Below, in pieces: positions 35,601-43,267 of a DNA stretch of 64,000 bases (position 1 is its first letter; the number at the start of each line of letters is the position of its first letter). Both the position numbers and the translations under genes were made by a program. This DNA is from Takakia lepidozioides. Lineage: Eukaryota > Streptophyta > Takakiopsida > Takakiales > Takakiaceae. The notes under the pieces were generated by a model. That model did no database searches, was not told where the DNA came from, and was given only the letters and a program-made list of their open reading frames with translations. The stretch is from positions 53,175,053 to 53,239,052 of the forward strand of contig CM060732.1 of assembly GCA_030704615.1 (NCBI GenBank). Reading direction: 5' to 3'.

Positions 35601-38600
35601 TGAGGAACACAAATCAAAGGTGTATATAGGTGTGTCACAAGCCAATACCTTTATTGCTGTCGCTAAACCAAAGACCTTGAAACTGCTTGCCTCCACAGCT
35701 GCATGTCCCCTACTTTCAACAGCCCTAGGCAACTCATGATCACTGGCATCTGAATCGCCACTGACGTAAGACCAAAGAAAGTAGTGAAGCATCCGAACTC
35801 GGACCATCTTTGCAGGGATGAACCCGTTCGCTTGCAGGGTCCGCCCTTTCTCTGCCTCAGTTTCAATTGCCGATGGACTGCCTCTCTTCACCATCCGTGA
35901 AGAGGGCATTCGCTTCACTCCTGTTAATACTGGTACAGAGTCTGTGGCTGTCTTCACTTTTGACAAACCTTGACCCCGACAATTCATGTCATATTTACGG
36001 ATGCGATCATGGATTTCGGTTAGTAACTCTGGTTCAATCTCCAGAGAGGGGAGGAGGACGACCTCGCTGGTTCGGCTGCGTCCACAGTTGGTCAGCCCTG
36101 GCATATGAAGCAGAATGCACTTGCATCGGCCCTCACGCTGCAGCTTCTGCAGAACTCGTGTCAGTGTCTTGCGGTCCATCATTGTGCCCTTCCGCTCTTT
36201 CTCTGAGTCCTCAAGCCACCTGTGGAGCTCCACCCGTGGAACAAACTTTTCCTCCTGGCTCCATCCAACGAAGTCATTGCTCAATCTTTCTAAGAACTGT
36301 TTTGAACCAGCAAAATCTGCGGTGACTAGGAAAGACATAAATATTGAGCCTCAGCATGCAACCGCTCACCTTGCAAGGGAATATAAACAGATTTTGTTAC
36401 ATGCATACCTGATGGGGTCGGAAGAAGTGGAAGAGGAAAAGAGGAGAAAAGGTGGAGGGAGGAGGTAAAAAAGGAACCTGTAGCCGGTTCAAAATACGAA
36501 GCTCCCGCTGAGCACTGGTGGTTGTCAAAGGCGTGGACGAATGCTGTTGCCCTGACCTGAAGCCCGACAGCGAAGAAGTGGAGCTTTGTATCACCTGAGT
36601 TGGAACAGCTGAATGAGCCACAGAAGTTGAAACCTCTTCCATTCTTGTCAAATCCTCTGCCTCAACCATCTTAGCAGACGACTCATTAAACAAAATCATG
36701 GCCCCAGACAAGTTTGATTCGGACAGAGTCTGCCCTTCTTCCACTCCTGGATTGATCAACTCATTTCCTTCTGTTGGAGTGTCTAATCCCACTTTCCCTT
36801 TCTCCTTTGCCTTTCTTGGTTGTGATGCCCTCCGTGCACCTAGTTTAGCCAACTTTGGGGGCGCAGTTGCAAGAGGTGGCTTTACTGTAGTAGGAGCCAG
36901 CAAAGTGATTCAGAACAACGGCAGACAGAAAGTCATCAACAGATGGAGTGTATATGCAACTGCTTATACTAAACTGCCCATCTGAATATACATTAATGAC
37001 TGGGAATGCTTGCCAACAAGAACTACCTCAGCTGCCGTTCACAAGTACAAGCATTACATCCAAGTGATGGCTGAAACATCTTGCCTCTACCACTCAGTAT
37101 CTCCACTCCCACAAAAACATTCACTCCAGCCAGACTCATCATAGATAAGCCTCAAAATGTGCCATAACTGACCCTCCACAAGTAACAACAGCCTCATCAG
37201 ACAATCTATAATCAATTGATTAAGTTACACACAATCAATATACTAGATAGGCCAATCCCTCCCCATACCAAGCGGAAGATCCCTTTGAGGGGTCTGAGTT
37301 TCCTGTTTCGTGTACATCACATCTGCTTTGCTGTTTGAGGCAATCGTAGAATTGAGGACTGTCCTGAGCCGATACAGCATTGATCTCTTGTGGTTCTCAG
37401 CCTCCGAGACAACACAACCCTTAGTCAGCATGTTGGTCACTCGGTAGTAATTGCGTTTGTTGTTGAGCCCAAGGCGTTTCCATAGCTGCACAAACCCAGA
37501 AGATGGAATGATGATACATGGCGATACATGATACATGATACAAATTTGAAACCCTCCCAATCAAAAAGGTTTCCCTGGTCAGAGGGATTAGTTAGACTAG
37601 TAAGTCATCCTTCACCAAAAGCATGGACACACTCTAGTTGTGTTTCTATACGTATGCTAATCTGAGAAGAGAAGAAACTGTTTATTTCCCCTGGAAGCGT
37701 GAATATCCTTAGTACCAGTGGCCGGACACTAAGTGCATTGACCAGTCTGTGGACAAACAGTAGGAGCTCCGTCTGCCTCTGTGTGTACTTTTTCTGGAGA
37801 AACAAAGAAAGACTGAGAAAGAAATTATTTTAACTGCATGACTAATAAAGATAAAGGGCGAAGCTGGCTCTTACTTGCAAGCACGTGCTTGCAGCAAGCC
37901 TTTCGGTTCTATTGGGCGCAGCATGACGAGACATGAAAAGGCCTCCGAAATGGAAGCCTATTTATCAAGCTAGGAAAAAATATTTGCACTCAAGACATTA
38001 CCTTTGTGACGGGCTCACTCCAGTCGTGCAACTTTACCTTCAAATAAACAACTAGTTCGGGGTTTTCTGACTTCCTCTAGAAACCCCTTCACACAAGCAT
38101 CAATCTGCTCTGTGTGACCTGCCCAGCAATTAAACCCCAACAGGACCAAGGCTATAGGCTCAGCCTCAAGATTTTGAAAGTTGGTGAACAGAGGTGGAGG
38201 GACTAGGTCCTTGATGGTCCTGAAGAGGGCCACCTTCTGATACCCCACACATTGTATCAGAAAATGGATATTGTCTTCAGGCCGCCTGACCACCGGGGAT
38301 TGACAATATCCCTTTCCTCTCCGCATCTGTTTTTTGTTCAAAGGTAGATTCCCCGCCCCGAGTTTAAATTTCAGTCAAGTGCCAAGGGTAGATAGGCCCT
38401 TCAGGTCATTCTTAGGATCCTCACCGATGTCACAAACTGGAAACAAGTTCATGAAAGAGCCATCACACCCACCGGCTTTATGGCCCTTTAGATATTATAA
38501 TGCTCATGAGCACATTGTATCCCTTTGCGATATACTCCAATTCATCAGGGCTATCTTGCCGAGGAAAATCATCATTCCTTAGCAAGCCAAAAACGGTTGA

Positions 38601-41600
38601 GGCACTCAAGCCACAGCATTCACCTTAAAGCATGTCAGGGGATGCCATCCTCAGGGTGCACAGCTCCTGTCGGTGCATCTTATCCACACATTCGCTTGAA
38701 TGTTGGGAAGGAATGCTGAACCAGATGACCTTACCAATGGAAGGATACAGTAGAAGGAACTGTTCCTACGATTTCGGCACAGCCCCTGTTTCTTGGAGGC
38801 CTCGCCTTGATGGAAAACACTTCTAGACTCAAAATCATGACTTCTAGGCTCAATGTGGTTTTACAATGTTCAACTCAAAAAAACCACCCACCTCCATCAT
38901 GTACAGACCCTCAGGCCCAGAACTGTGAATAAGATCGTAGATCTGATGGTCCGCAGGAGCCTCAACAACCTGTTCTGTCACTTGTCCACGTTTAGCACCC
39001 CGTAATGGAGTTTCCGTTTCTGTTTCGTCATTGCCAGAAGTGAAGGCTTTTGGGTCAAATGATTTCAGCAAACGGATGCAAGATACAATCTGCATCCATC
39101 AGAGTTTCCCATAAACCCCAAATCAAAAACACTACCAGGAAGGTATGATTCCACCTGTCACAATACTTCTCTAATCGGTGCAACTACCATAGGCCTCGGC
39201 CTTGATACAACCATTTGTAGCACTTCAGAGACCTGTGAGACGCACTCTCCACAAAAGATGCTACAAAAGGCTAAGCATTACGTGGCTCAAGAGTCATGAG
39301 TGCACCAGAAATACAGAGTTTCCGTCTAACTAGGTTAGTTAGACAATGGCTCTGGCCTACAAAGTGACCCTAGAGGATGGCCTAGTAAACTTCGCTAGGA
39401 AGTCGTGATTGATACTCAACTTCACCCCCAAAGCTACAGCTGGTATCTTGCCAGCAGATTCATTATTTAATCAGAATCACATCTGAAGGGTTGCATTCAA
39501 CGTTTAGATTGCAAAACTATACCTGAGACCCAGGTAATCTCACCTTGCGGTCGATTTGGGCATTGAAAACCTCAACCAAGCCAGCATCATGGAGACGCTT
39601 GACCAACTGTGCCACCCAGCTCAAACAATGCCGGCCCAATCAACTGTTATTCAGGTAAATTAACACCAGGAGAATCAAAATTGAAACATCCACAATCCAA
39701 GGAATCCTAAACTTCACAGAACTGGCAGATACTGTTTCATGAAGATTTATTGGTCTCAAAGCAATTTTTTGTGAAGTCTCTATTGAGGAGAAGTGTACAA
39801 ACCCTGCGCCAGTTTCGGTGACCAAGAGCAAACCGATAGCCCAGACTCACTTTCAGGTCTGACACAACCAGCACCTTCACACAACCATATCAAAAGATGT
39901 TATTGAACACATCACAAGCTTAACTAGAAGACAAATATGAGAGAGGAAGGTAATAACACTTTCTCAAAAGAGGACCTCACCTCACTGATAGAATCAGGTC
40001 TTGTGCAACAGAAGAGGCATATACTACACCCAGTTGTGTTAATTCCTCCAATAATGTTACCTGCGGTGATCCGTACTACATTATGGATGTCCTTGCAGGG
40101 GAAACTACCTCTTAGGAGCTCCAGTCTGGGCCTTAGGAACACTTCCATAACACTTGCACAACTCACAAATGCCCAAGTATTCCTAGAAAGAGACTTTCCC
40201 AATTTCTAATGCAAACAGTAAAGATGGAACATCCCCTAATCTACAATGTGGTTAAAGTCAATCCATGAGGACAGGAGTTTCAAAAGCTTATTGCAAAAAT
40301 GACTGCAGAGTAGTGAAGAACAATGGCTTTCAATAAAATATTTGACACGTCTAGAACTGCATGATTCATGCACGTGCTTAAATCACCACATGATCTTAAT
40401 GTAGGGGTACCAGAGAATGTAAGCTGACAATTAACAAAACCCCGTTGATTTGCATTCTCAAAGGGTGTGTCAGCCTCGTAGTCCTGGGAAAAGGCGTAGA
40501 GGTGTGTGAATATAAAATCTATGTTGGGGATTTCCACTGATAGGAGGATGAGACCGCCTGTATCCCTCTTGTACAAAGTGCAATTCACAAGTATGAACTG
40601 GACATAGAAAATAAGCTGCAAGAATCTTTCAGGGGGCTTTCAGGAATCTGTACTTGCTTCACGGATGCATTTACTGATACCAACTTATGCCTCCTGCACA
40701 GAATCTTGCAAACATGCAACAGCTGGTATCTGACGTTTCACTATATGTTACAAGGTAAGCAGCTCTGAATGTCTTACCCGCCCATCTGCAGCCTCAAGCC
40801 GTTCACATACTTGACCCATTGCTGGAAAATCATCATTAATCAGGAATTCTCTCCCTTTGTCAATATCTTCCTGTCCATCTGTAAAATCTCCAGAAGCCAA
40901 ACCAATCGTCTGGGGCAGGTTACTTTTGGATGAACTTGGAATCTCAAATCGCTGGTGAGAGGCCAGTGTGAGATCTTTCACATAGCGAGTGAGATGGACC
41001 AGATTGGTCGCCACAATAGGGGCATTCTTTCCAGGCTGCTGTGAACCCCTCTCTGTCTGTGGTGCTTTGGAACGCACAATGGTAGCTTGTCGCACCAGAA
41101 GCCCCCGTGCCTCCAAACTTCTTACCACATAAAACATTTTGTTACCACCCATCTTGAAGTCTTTGCCAAGCTGGCTCTGTGTTATGCCTTGACTCCTGGG
41201 CGCAAAAGAGGGACTGGTGTTTAAAGTGCTCATAATGTCAAAAGAGAAAAGACAAACAATTTTCTGCTCTTTCAGAGGGTTTTATCACCTCCGCAGGCAT
41301 AGCATGTGGTCACAGGTGGTCACACAAATGAACCCTTGTGAAGATTATTACAACAGCGAAACAACATGTTGCCAAACACCAGGCCTTGAGATTTCCACAA
41401 AATAACAGAGGCCATGGTAGAATGGCCCTGCAATGGAATCCCTGGTAATTGAGTTACACAATCCAAACCTTGTACACTGACATCCTTGTCTTGGATATAC
41501 TAGCGAGAGAGCTACCGGCCTAAATAAAGAGGATCCATGGTAAAATACCTTTCGTGCCCCCAGATATAGTAACTCCCTACAAAAATACACATAAAACCAA

Positions 41601-42523
41601 ACATTTCTAATCACCCCTAACCATATGAATTGCAAGTCATTCCAGCTTGAAGCTACTAAAAGAGAAGCTAACACATGTAGTATGGTGAAATAGCTTCAGG
41701 TTGCTGTGAAAACTCGCCGAGGAAAAACTTTCTCTGCAAAATCTTTGCCGTTCCAACGAACAAATTCTGCCAGGAGGGTGCGCTGAAATTCGTCGTACTG
41801 ACAGTTCTTGCGTCAAAAATATAAGGTAATAGACAAAATCTGACCTACCTGACCTACCTGACATTCCGCAGAAGTGTAATCCAAGTTACAGATGCCAACC
41901 TGGCTCTAGCAAGGCGCTCAAGTAGTTCGCGTTGGTCTTTGGAGAGATGCGCATCGCAGACTTTGAGATCGTACACCCCCCAAGAACTTTCACGTAATCC
42001 CTCGGGCGCGAGCACACGTAGCCGGAGCATCTCTGCCTCTTCTACACTCTGCACTGACGGATGTGAGGGATCCAGAGAGGAGCTGGCGGACAAATCAGGA
42101 AGTAAAAGAAGCAGACCCGGGACAGTTAGCAGTTGTTGCCACAGAATCTGTTTGGCTCGCGCATCCAGATGCATCTCGGCAGCTATCACTGCCCCTTGTA
42201 ATCGTGCCCACAGGTTTGGCAAGGAACATCCTGCCCCACACGGCACCATAAAACTTCTTCATGGCATGTCCAACACATTCCCTAGCACACAAATTCTACC
42301 TTTCTCACCGAAATACGCTAAGATATCCAATCTTTTCCCGCTACAAGCAACTCTACGGCATCCTCTCTTGCACACCAAAAACCTCAAAACCTGTCTCTAA
42401 GATGCGGAAAACAGTTCGAATTCCCCGTCTTGCAACCGACAACTTCCACAAAGCAACTCAATACGCACCTTGCGTGCCCTCGGCTGCAATCTCATCCAGC
42501 GCAGCCGACACCAATGCATCCAT
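11455..42523 (-). CDS. GTF3C1: General transcription factor TFIIIC, subunit 1 (B-block binding subunit), 22 exons
   Basis: This gene encodes the largest subunit of TFIIIC. In known family members this subunit contacts the internal B block of tRNA genes and helps recruit TFIIIB and RNA polymerase III in the nucleus. Exons, 5' to 3' on the minus strand: 42523-42469, 42230-41858, 41195-40778, 39874-39803, 39606-39544, 39089-38892, 37485-37269, 36884-36478, 36254-35649, 34841-34659, 34405-34094, 30727-30572, 22316-22058, 21609-21423, 16147-15378, 15211-14940, 14479-13534, 13409-13339, 12750-12609, 12561-12128, 11896-11858, 11643-11455. All junctions are GT-AG and all phases agree, giving 2122 codons. 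The B-block helix-turn-helix (GITQSQLGKDF ... MFYVVRSLEARGL) is at about residues 146-175. Later conserved blocks are LWKRLGLNNKRNYYRV, RVELHRWLED, CGRSRTSEVVL, PLELFLQVVGSTKK and the C-terminal SKHYYANVLSGSLL. Plant homologues are usually somewhat shorter. Introns 6, 9, 11, 12 and 14 contain LINE-A copies. Confidence 0.93.
11858..11896 (-). CDS. GTF3C1: TFIIIC subunit 1, exon 21 (39-bp microexon)
   Basis: Thirteen codons, EQLVEQLDVLNPQ, between AAACAG acceptor and GTATGC donor. Phase 0 at both ends. The sequence fits the conserved winged-helix block that spans exons 20-22. Confidence 0.87.
12128..12561 (-). CDS. GTF3C1: TFIIIC subunit 1, exon 20
   Basis: It encodes a variable segment followed by VPLLPWLTAEGGSN and LSRRVMGIVMLNPGVTE, which are conserved near the C-terminus. 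The acceptor GAAAG was chosen because it alone gives phase 1 without a stop. Confidence 0.85.
12609..12750 (-). CDS. GTF3C1: TFIIIC subunit 1, exon 19
   Basis: It encodes VNAYDHVRVVSAVHSS, the conserved V.A.DH.RVV block, through GCTSTKP. It ends before GTGGGA in phase 1. The length suits the flanking exons. Confidence 0.87.
13339..13409 (-). CDS. GTF3C1: TFIIIC subunit 1, exon 18
   Basis: A 71-bp exon encoding SEVSEELAEAYVCALESFG to LAKQ. It is bounded by CATGCAG acceptor and GTATGT donor. Confidence 0.87.
13534..14479 (-). CDS. GTF3C1: TFIIIC subunit 1, exon 17
   Basis: It encodes VVGQDNQPFVLSPKFFHNAS and RFPFGTGDEA, conserved in plant homologues, then a variable segment and a final block with GEEGLSIAQLSNCLTAT. 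It ends before GTGATT in phase 1. Confidence 0.9.
14940..15211 (-). CDS. GTF3C1: TFIIIC subunit 1, exon 16
   Basis: It encodes ARMMGTAHGCSRFVRLKPRK through FTAFNFLQEQEL. The donor may be GTGGTT (end 14940) or GTTGGT (end 14937). Both keep the frame and differ by one valine. Confidence 0.85.
15378..16147 (-). CDS. GTF3C1: TFIIIC subunit 1, exon 15
   Basis: It continues the Myb-like block with ILICCYARQRAMLGARYHRV and RRRIYQLKSEPSVRKAL, followed by a long variable serine-rich region. It ends at GCAAGTG before GTAAGC in phase 1. Confidence 0.9.
16443..17322 (+). mobile_element. Cluster of 5'-truncated LINE-A 3' ends in intron 14
   Basis: At least four plus-strand LINE-A 3' pieces follow one another. 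16443-16730 and 16834-17247 contain the zinc-cluster region (CNCPLCGQPEDNNHFLIPC) and the 3' untranslated region. 16761-16804 and about 17265-17322 are little more than the conserved tail ggccacaaggctacggcaaa ... tatgagtacatt. Each is followed by CT-rich sequence. All lie antisense to the host gene. Confidence 0.85.
17658..17729 (+). pseudogene. PPR gene fragment embedded in LINE-A
   Basis: The plus strand reads MFDTMAERDVVSWSAMLAGY then ARQG, a typical L/S-type PPR motif. It strongly resembles VFNSMGERDVVSWSAMIAGY of the PPR gene at 46713-48053 in this window. The flanks are LINE-A sequence, with homology to the reference copy resuming near 17850. About 190 bp has therefore replaced the corresponding LINE sequence. 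Confidence 0.75.
19430..20460 (+). repeat. Internal duplication of a LINE-A reverse-transcriptase segment
   Basis: Two consecutive stretches, about 19435-19800 and 20030-20425, carry the same LINE-A segment (both include gaaatgattcccattcgctg and gcgcagttggcaagctgttt). They are separated by a roughly 210-bp block (19820-20030) that is not part of the reference LINE copy. Confidence 0.75.
19820..20030 (+). repeat. ~210-bp dispersed block, copy 1
   Basis: This block contains aatcatcattcctaagcaag and ggaaggatacagtagga. It recurs with about 90% identity by eye at 38555-38770. In both places it sits next to LINE-A reverse-transcriptase sequence. No coding potential is evident. Confidence 0.75.
21423..21609 (-). 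CDS. GTF3C1: TFIIIC subunit 1, exon 14
   Basis: It encodes an acidic stretch (EEEGDEDEEEGRG) and ends with SRSKRFPWSEGLD, the start of a conserved Myb-like block. It ends before GTAAGT in phase 2. Confidence 0.87.
22058..22316 (-). CDS. GTF3C1: TFIIIC subunit 1, exon 13
   Basis: It encodes VLRVSYEKNRRSRLQ, continuing exon 12 in phase 0, then a basic region, and ends at MASL before GTCTGT in phase 1. Confidence 0.85.
22688..22745 (+). mobile_element. LINE-A tail-only copy, first of the intron 12 series
   Basis: It holds only the terminal segment (gagcgcagggtctatggcca ... cgtcttacgaatacat), flanked by CT repeats on both sides. The near-full-length LINE-A copy follows directly. Confidence 0.8.
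23532..23915 (+). repeat. Three tandem ~128-bp repeats in the LINE-A N-terminal region
   Basis: Units begin near 23532, 23660 and 23788. Each contains gtccctaagtgtgc(g/a)gagcctg, ggatttggtactctgaatgg and tttaccaatcctcaaa with few differences. They lie between the 5' region and the endonuclease domain, where ORF1 would be expected. Confidence 0.85.
23924..26880 (+). pseudogene. LINE-A ORF2: endonuclease and reverse transcriptase, frameshifted
   Basis: The endonuclease domain (about 23990-24880) shows the expected motifs in order: LGTFNFSGL, CAGQETW, KGVGFFVRD, VGCIYMPTEG, VVLLGDFNED and SDHFLVW. Reverse transcriptase follows, with AGGPDGIVNELI, GFRQNRGCVDHIFTLSQII, FFLDVKKAYDTVW, GCTLSPLLFNVF and the catalytic FADD box at about 26005. 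Frame changes near 24490, between 25110 and 25230, near 25450 and near 26215 break the protein. The second copy (27346-29092) keeps the frame across the last of these. No RNase H domain is visible. I do not assign a clade. Confidence 0.88.
26836..27333 (+). pseudogene. LINE-A C-terminal zinc-cluster region
   Basis: An open frame encodes GTRLKFKLRAGSLPL, then the cysteine-histidine cluster CPLCGQSEDSTHFLIHCPGF, followed by IDACVKGFLEDIWKTRI. The same block ends every long LINE-A copy in the window, so it is part of ORF2. It probably binds nucleic acid during integration. It is detached from the reverse transcriptase by a frameshift near 26820. Confidence 0.8.
27346..29092 (+). mobile_element. 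LINE-A copy 2, joined head-to-tail to copy 1
   Basis: It begins abruptly inside the reverse transcriptase (gctggctttcggcgaaacag) immediately after the CTCTC of the preceding copy's tail, and runs to its own tail at 29092. An open frame at 27529-28701 includes FADDFAGKG, YLGVEFSSNCNWEAHIQRVV and KIRWWGQLQRMANTRYPKL. Compared with copy 1 it is about 90-95% identical by eye, so it was copied from a sister element rather than being a tandem duplication of copy 1. It is 5'-truncated, and a stop near 27494 interrupts the reverse transcriptase. Confidence 0.88.
29102..29232 (+). mobile_element. LINE-A copy 3, 5'-truncated, head-to-tail
   Basis: It starts at ataagtcttactgccggcgt straight after the CT repeat of copy 2 and ends with its own tail (tatgagtacgtt) and CT repeat. 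Only the last 130 bp of the element are present. Confidence 0.85.
29731..29792 (+). mobile_element. 62-bp LINE-A tail insertion with 15-bp target duplication
   Basis: It contains only the terminal part of LINE-A (ccgctcaaactggcggggtc ... tatgagtacat). It is flanked by an exact duplication, TCTAATAGAAGACTT, at 29716-29730 and 29793-29807. This defines the real 3' end of the element and shows that CT repeats are not an obligatory part of it. Confidence 0.92.
30037..30160 (+). mobile_element. LINE-A tail copy, diverged
   Basis: From aagtcccactaccagagtga to gtcttataagtacgttc, about 80-85% identical by eye to other tails, and followed by a long CT-rich stretch (30159-30205). Confidence 0.8.
30211..30450 (+). 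mobile_element. LINE-A 3' copy nearly identical to the end of copy 1
   Basis: It begins aagcccaggccctcctgagg and matches 27101-27340 with only a few differences, including the unusual spelling attaattct(t/a)tatatg. It is followed by CT repeats and an ATTTC repeat (30462-30482). It probably shares a recent source with copy 1. Confidence 0.85.
30572..30727 (-). CDS. GTF3C1: TFIIIC subunit 1, exon 12
   Basis: It encodes LFGLRSWTSLRLMSLEQR through AIAKDLNLSLEQ (52 codons, phase 0). It is isolated between two transposon-filled introns (3.4 and 8.3 kb). Confidence 0.92.
31071..31095. repeat. Short repeat also present at 10599-10623
   Basis: A 25-bp segment (gaaatgaaatgaaatggtgc then tttat) occurs identically here and at 10599-10623. 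Here it is also part of a local duplication of tctcccagaggtacaaa. Its origin is unknown. Confidence 0.7.
31220..32670 (-). mobile_element. Minus-strand LINE-A cluster in intron 11
   Basis: On the minus strand, 32320-31981 encodes a reverse-transcriptase C-terminal segment (RGINTEVKWTLLCNVIRPAL, EYASAVWADNS). 31640-31215 encodes the zinc-cluster region and tail, strongly diverged. A second 3' fragment lies at 32570-32400 and two tail-only fragments at about 32612-32575 and 32668-32635, each preceded by GA-rich (CT on the element strand) sequence. All are in the same orientation as the host gene. Confidence 0.8.
34094..34405 (-). CDS. GTF3C1: TFIIIC subunit 1, exon 11
   Basis: It encodes LIRLVMGGGT, SQPYIEEPAPQPLS, ARHEFTITSKESLEAYWQTL and RRAFPGSNVPE (104 codons, phase 0), followed by GTAGCT. 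Confidence 0.92.
34659..34841 (-). CDS. GTF3C1: TFIIIC subunit 1, exon 10
   Basis: It encodes AMPLELFLQVVGSTKK through SSRLSWLIDVLRRLK (61 codons, phase 0), one of the best conserved stretches of the protein. Donor is AAG|GTAGTG. Confidence 0.92.
35296..35514 (-). mobile_element. LINE-A 3' insertion with target duplication in intron 9
   Basis: About 219 bp of the LINE-A 3' end, ending in the tail (minus strand ...caacgtcttctgagtacatt). It is flanked by a 10-bp duplication TTTGAAGATA at 35286-35295 and 35515-35524. An older tail fragment with GA-rich flank follows at about 35530-35585. Confidence 0.82.
35649..36254 (-). CDS. GTF3C1: TFIIIC subunit 1, exon 9
   Basis: It encodes EEKFVPRVELHRWLEDSEKE, TMMDRKTLTRVLQKLQREG, CGRSRTSEVVLLPSLE and then MVRVRMLHYFLWSYV, all conserved in plant homologues. 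It ends at ATAIK before GTATTG. The upstream open frame continues, but the acceptor at GAGCCAG gives the best homology to the end of exon 8. Confidence 0.9.
36478..36884 (-). CDS. GTF3C1: TFIIIC subunit 1, exon 8
   Basis: It encodes a basic, low-complexity linker and ends in RELRILNRLQ, directly before the conserved block of exon 9. The phase (1 to 0) fits both neighbours. The middle is poorly conserved, so the boundaries rest on phase and splice sites. Confidence 0.82.
37269..37485 (-). CDS. GTF3C1: TFIIIC subunit 1, exon 7
   Basis: It encodes LWKRLGLNNKRNYYRVTNML, a signature block of plant TFIIIC subunit 1, then SEAENHKRSMLYRLRT. It ends before GTATGG in phase 1. Confidence 0.92.
37985..38830 (-). 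mobile_element. Rearranged LINE-A fragment in intron 6
   Basis: Minus-strand 38440-37990 encodes the zinc-cluster region (CQSPVVRRPEDNIHFLIQC, IDACVKGFLEEV, KVARLE) of the same subfamily as the copy at 17333-21175. 38440-38830 carries scrambled pieces of that element in both orientations, including the dispersed ~210-bp block at 38555-38770 and an inverted reverse-transcriptase scrap near 38790-38825. Confidence 0.78.
38555..38770 (+). repeat. ~210-bp dispersed block, copy 2
   Basis: Homologous to 19820-20030 (aatcatcattccttagcaag ... ggaaggatacagtaga). Both copies abut LINE-A sequence but the neighbouring pieces are in different order. Confidence 0.75.
38892..39089 (-). CDS. GTF3C1: TFIIIC subunit 1, exon 6
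   Basis: It encodes IVSCIRLLKSFDPK through IYDLIHSSGPEGLYMME (66 codons, phase 0 at both ends), followed by GTGGGT. Confidence 0.9.
39544..39606 (-). CDS. GTF3C1: TFIIIC subunit 1, exon 5
   Basis: A 63-bp exon encoding LVKRLHDAGLVEVFNAQ to IDRK, phase 0 at both ends. Acceptor is GCACAG and donor is AAG|GTGAGA. Confidence 0.88.
39803..39874 (-). CDS. GTF3C1: TFIIIC subunit 1, exon 4
   Basis: A 72-bp exon encoding VLVVSDLKVSLGY and GHRNWRR, the conserved DIK...LGY...GHR.WR block of the family. It lies between AAG acceptor and GTTTGT donor, phase 0 at both ends. Confidence 0.88.
40778..41195 (-). CDS. GTF3C1: TFIIIC subunit 1, exon 3 (B-block domain)
   Basis: It encodes the core B-block binding helix-turn-helix: GITQSQLGKDFKMGGNKMF, then YVVRSLEARGLLVRQ and NAPIVATNLVHLTRY. 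It ends at CERLEAADGR before GTAAGA, in phase 0. Confidence 0.93.
41858..42230 (-). CDS. GTF3C1: TFIIIC subunit 1, exon 2
   Basis: It follows the acceptor GGGGCAG, encodes CSLPNLWARLQ through the winged-helix-like N-terminal domain (SSWGVYDLKVCDAHL) to ITLLRNV, and ends before GTAGGTCAG in phase 2. The donor lies in a short tandem duplication (GTAGGTCAG twice). Only the first copy avoids a stop. Confidence 0.9.
42469..42523 (-). CDS. GTF3C1: TFIIIC subunit 1, exon 1
   Basis: It begins with ATG at 42523, encodes MDALVSAALDEIAAEGTQ, matching the conserved plant N-terminus, and ends with CAAG before GTGCGT in phase 1. Upstream the minus strand gives no in-frame methionine with homology. Confidence 0.88.
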
Positions 42524-42961
42524 GATGCACACAGGCACAAGTTTCTCCTATGAATCTGATACAGGGACTAGACAAGCTTTCCCGCATCTCCCAAGCAGCT
42601 CACGGTCGCCCCCGTCTCGCTGGAATCACAACAAGAAAGTTGAGAAAACGTCTCATCAGAGTGGTTTCCTTTCGTCCAACTCGGATGGCGCTGCTTTTGT
42701 AATACCTGAGGATGAGGGCTTTTGGATGAATTCCCGTCCTGGATGATGAATGGATGATTCTTTCTCCCTTGGCACAGGGCTAGTGCTGGGCTCAAATCTT
42801 CACGTGCCCGAGCGGGAGGTTACATTCGAGCCAAGAGTGAAAATGAACGGGGTGAGAGCTTTTTCTGGGGCGGCATCTTGGTTAGGCGGCCGGCCTCATA
42901 TTTATATCCGTTTGAATTATATAACTCTATTAGGATACATCTAGACCGTCCACTTTACACG
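42524..42961. promoter_or_regulatory. Presumed promoter region upstream of the TFIIIC gene
   Basis: This 438-bp gap separates the TFIIIC start codon (minus strand) from a small plus-strand ORF. It is moderately GC-rich and contains no recognisable transposon. It should hold the TFIIIC promoter. No clear TATA box is visible at a suitable place, as is common for housekeeping genes. Confidence 0.45.
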
Positions 42962-43267
42962 ATGTCCGGTTCGATCTTGTCCTCTTCAAAACAAAAGCTC
43001 ATTAATAAGGTTTTCAGGCAGAAAATTTACGTGGACAAAAGCTTGGTTATAAGTAGGATGGGAGAGGATGAATCGATAGCTCAGGCTGCTAGGAGTGGAG
43101 GTAGAATGGTGAGGTTAAAGTGGAATGTTCGGTTAGGGTCAACACAAGGAACAATGTCTGAGCAGCTAAAAATATCGAGGGACTACGTTTCCTATGGGAT
43201 CTGTGAAAGACGGGATGCTCAATGCATTTTGGACATGATGAACATAGTAAAGGAGTACAAATCTTGA
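42962..43267 (+). CDS. Hypothetical protein, 101 aa, divergent from the TFIIIC gene
   Basis: An ATG at 42962 opens 101 codons beginning MSGSILSSSKQKLINKVF. The product is basic and lacks a signal peptide or membrane segment. I do not recognise a family. A start further upstream in the same frame would need a non-ATG codon. It may be the beginning of a gene, a transposon remnant or chance. Confidence 0.3.
   Translation: MSGSILSSSKQKLINKVFRQKIYVDKSLVISRMGEDESIAQAARSGGRMVRLKWNVRLGSTQGTMSEQLKISRDYVSYGICERRDAQCILDMMNIVKEYKS

Noticed and set aside
35867-36325. Plus-strand open frame of 152 codons
   Set aside because: It is the shadow of exon 9 of the TFIIIC gene.
40061-40096. Candidate exon 4 of the TFIIIC gene (DIHNVVRITA)
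   Set aside because: The exon at 39874-39803 has clear family homology and correct phases. This one has neither.
42261-42746. Plus-strand open frame of 161 codons
   Set aside because: It overlaps exon 1 and intron 1 of the TFIIIC gene on the other strand, and its product is low-complexity without homology.
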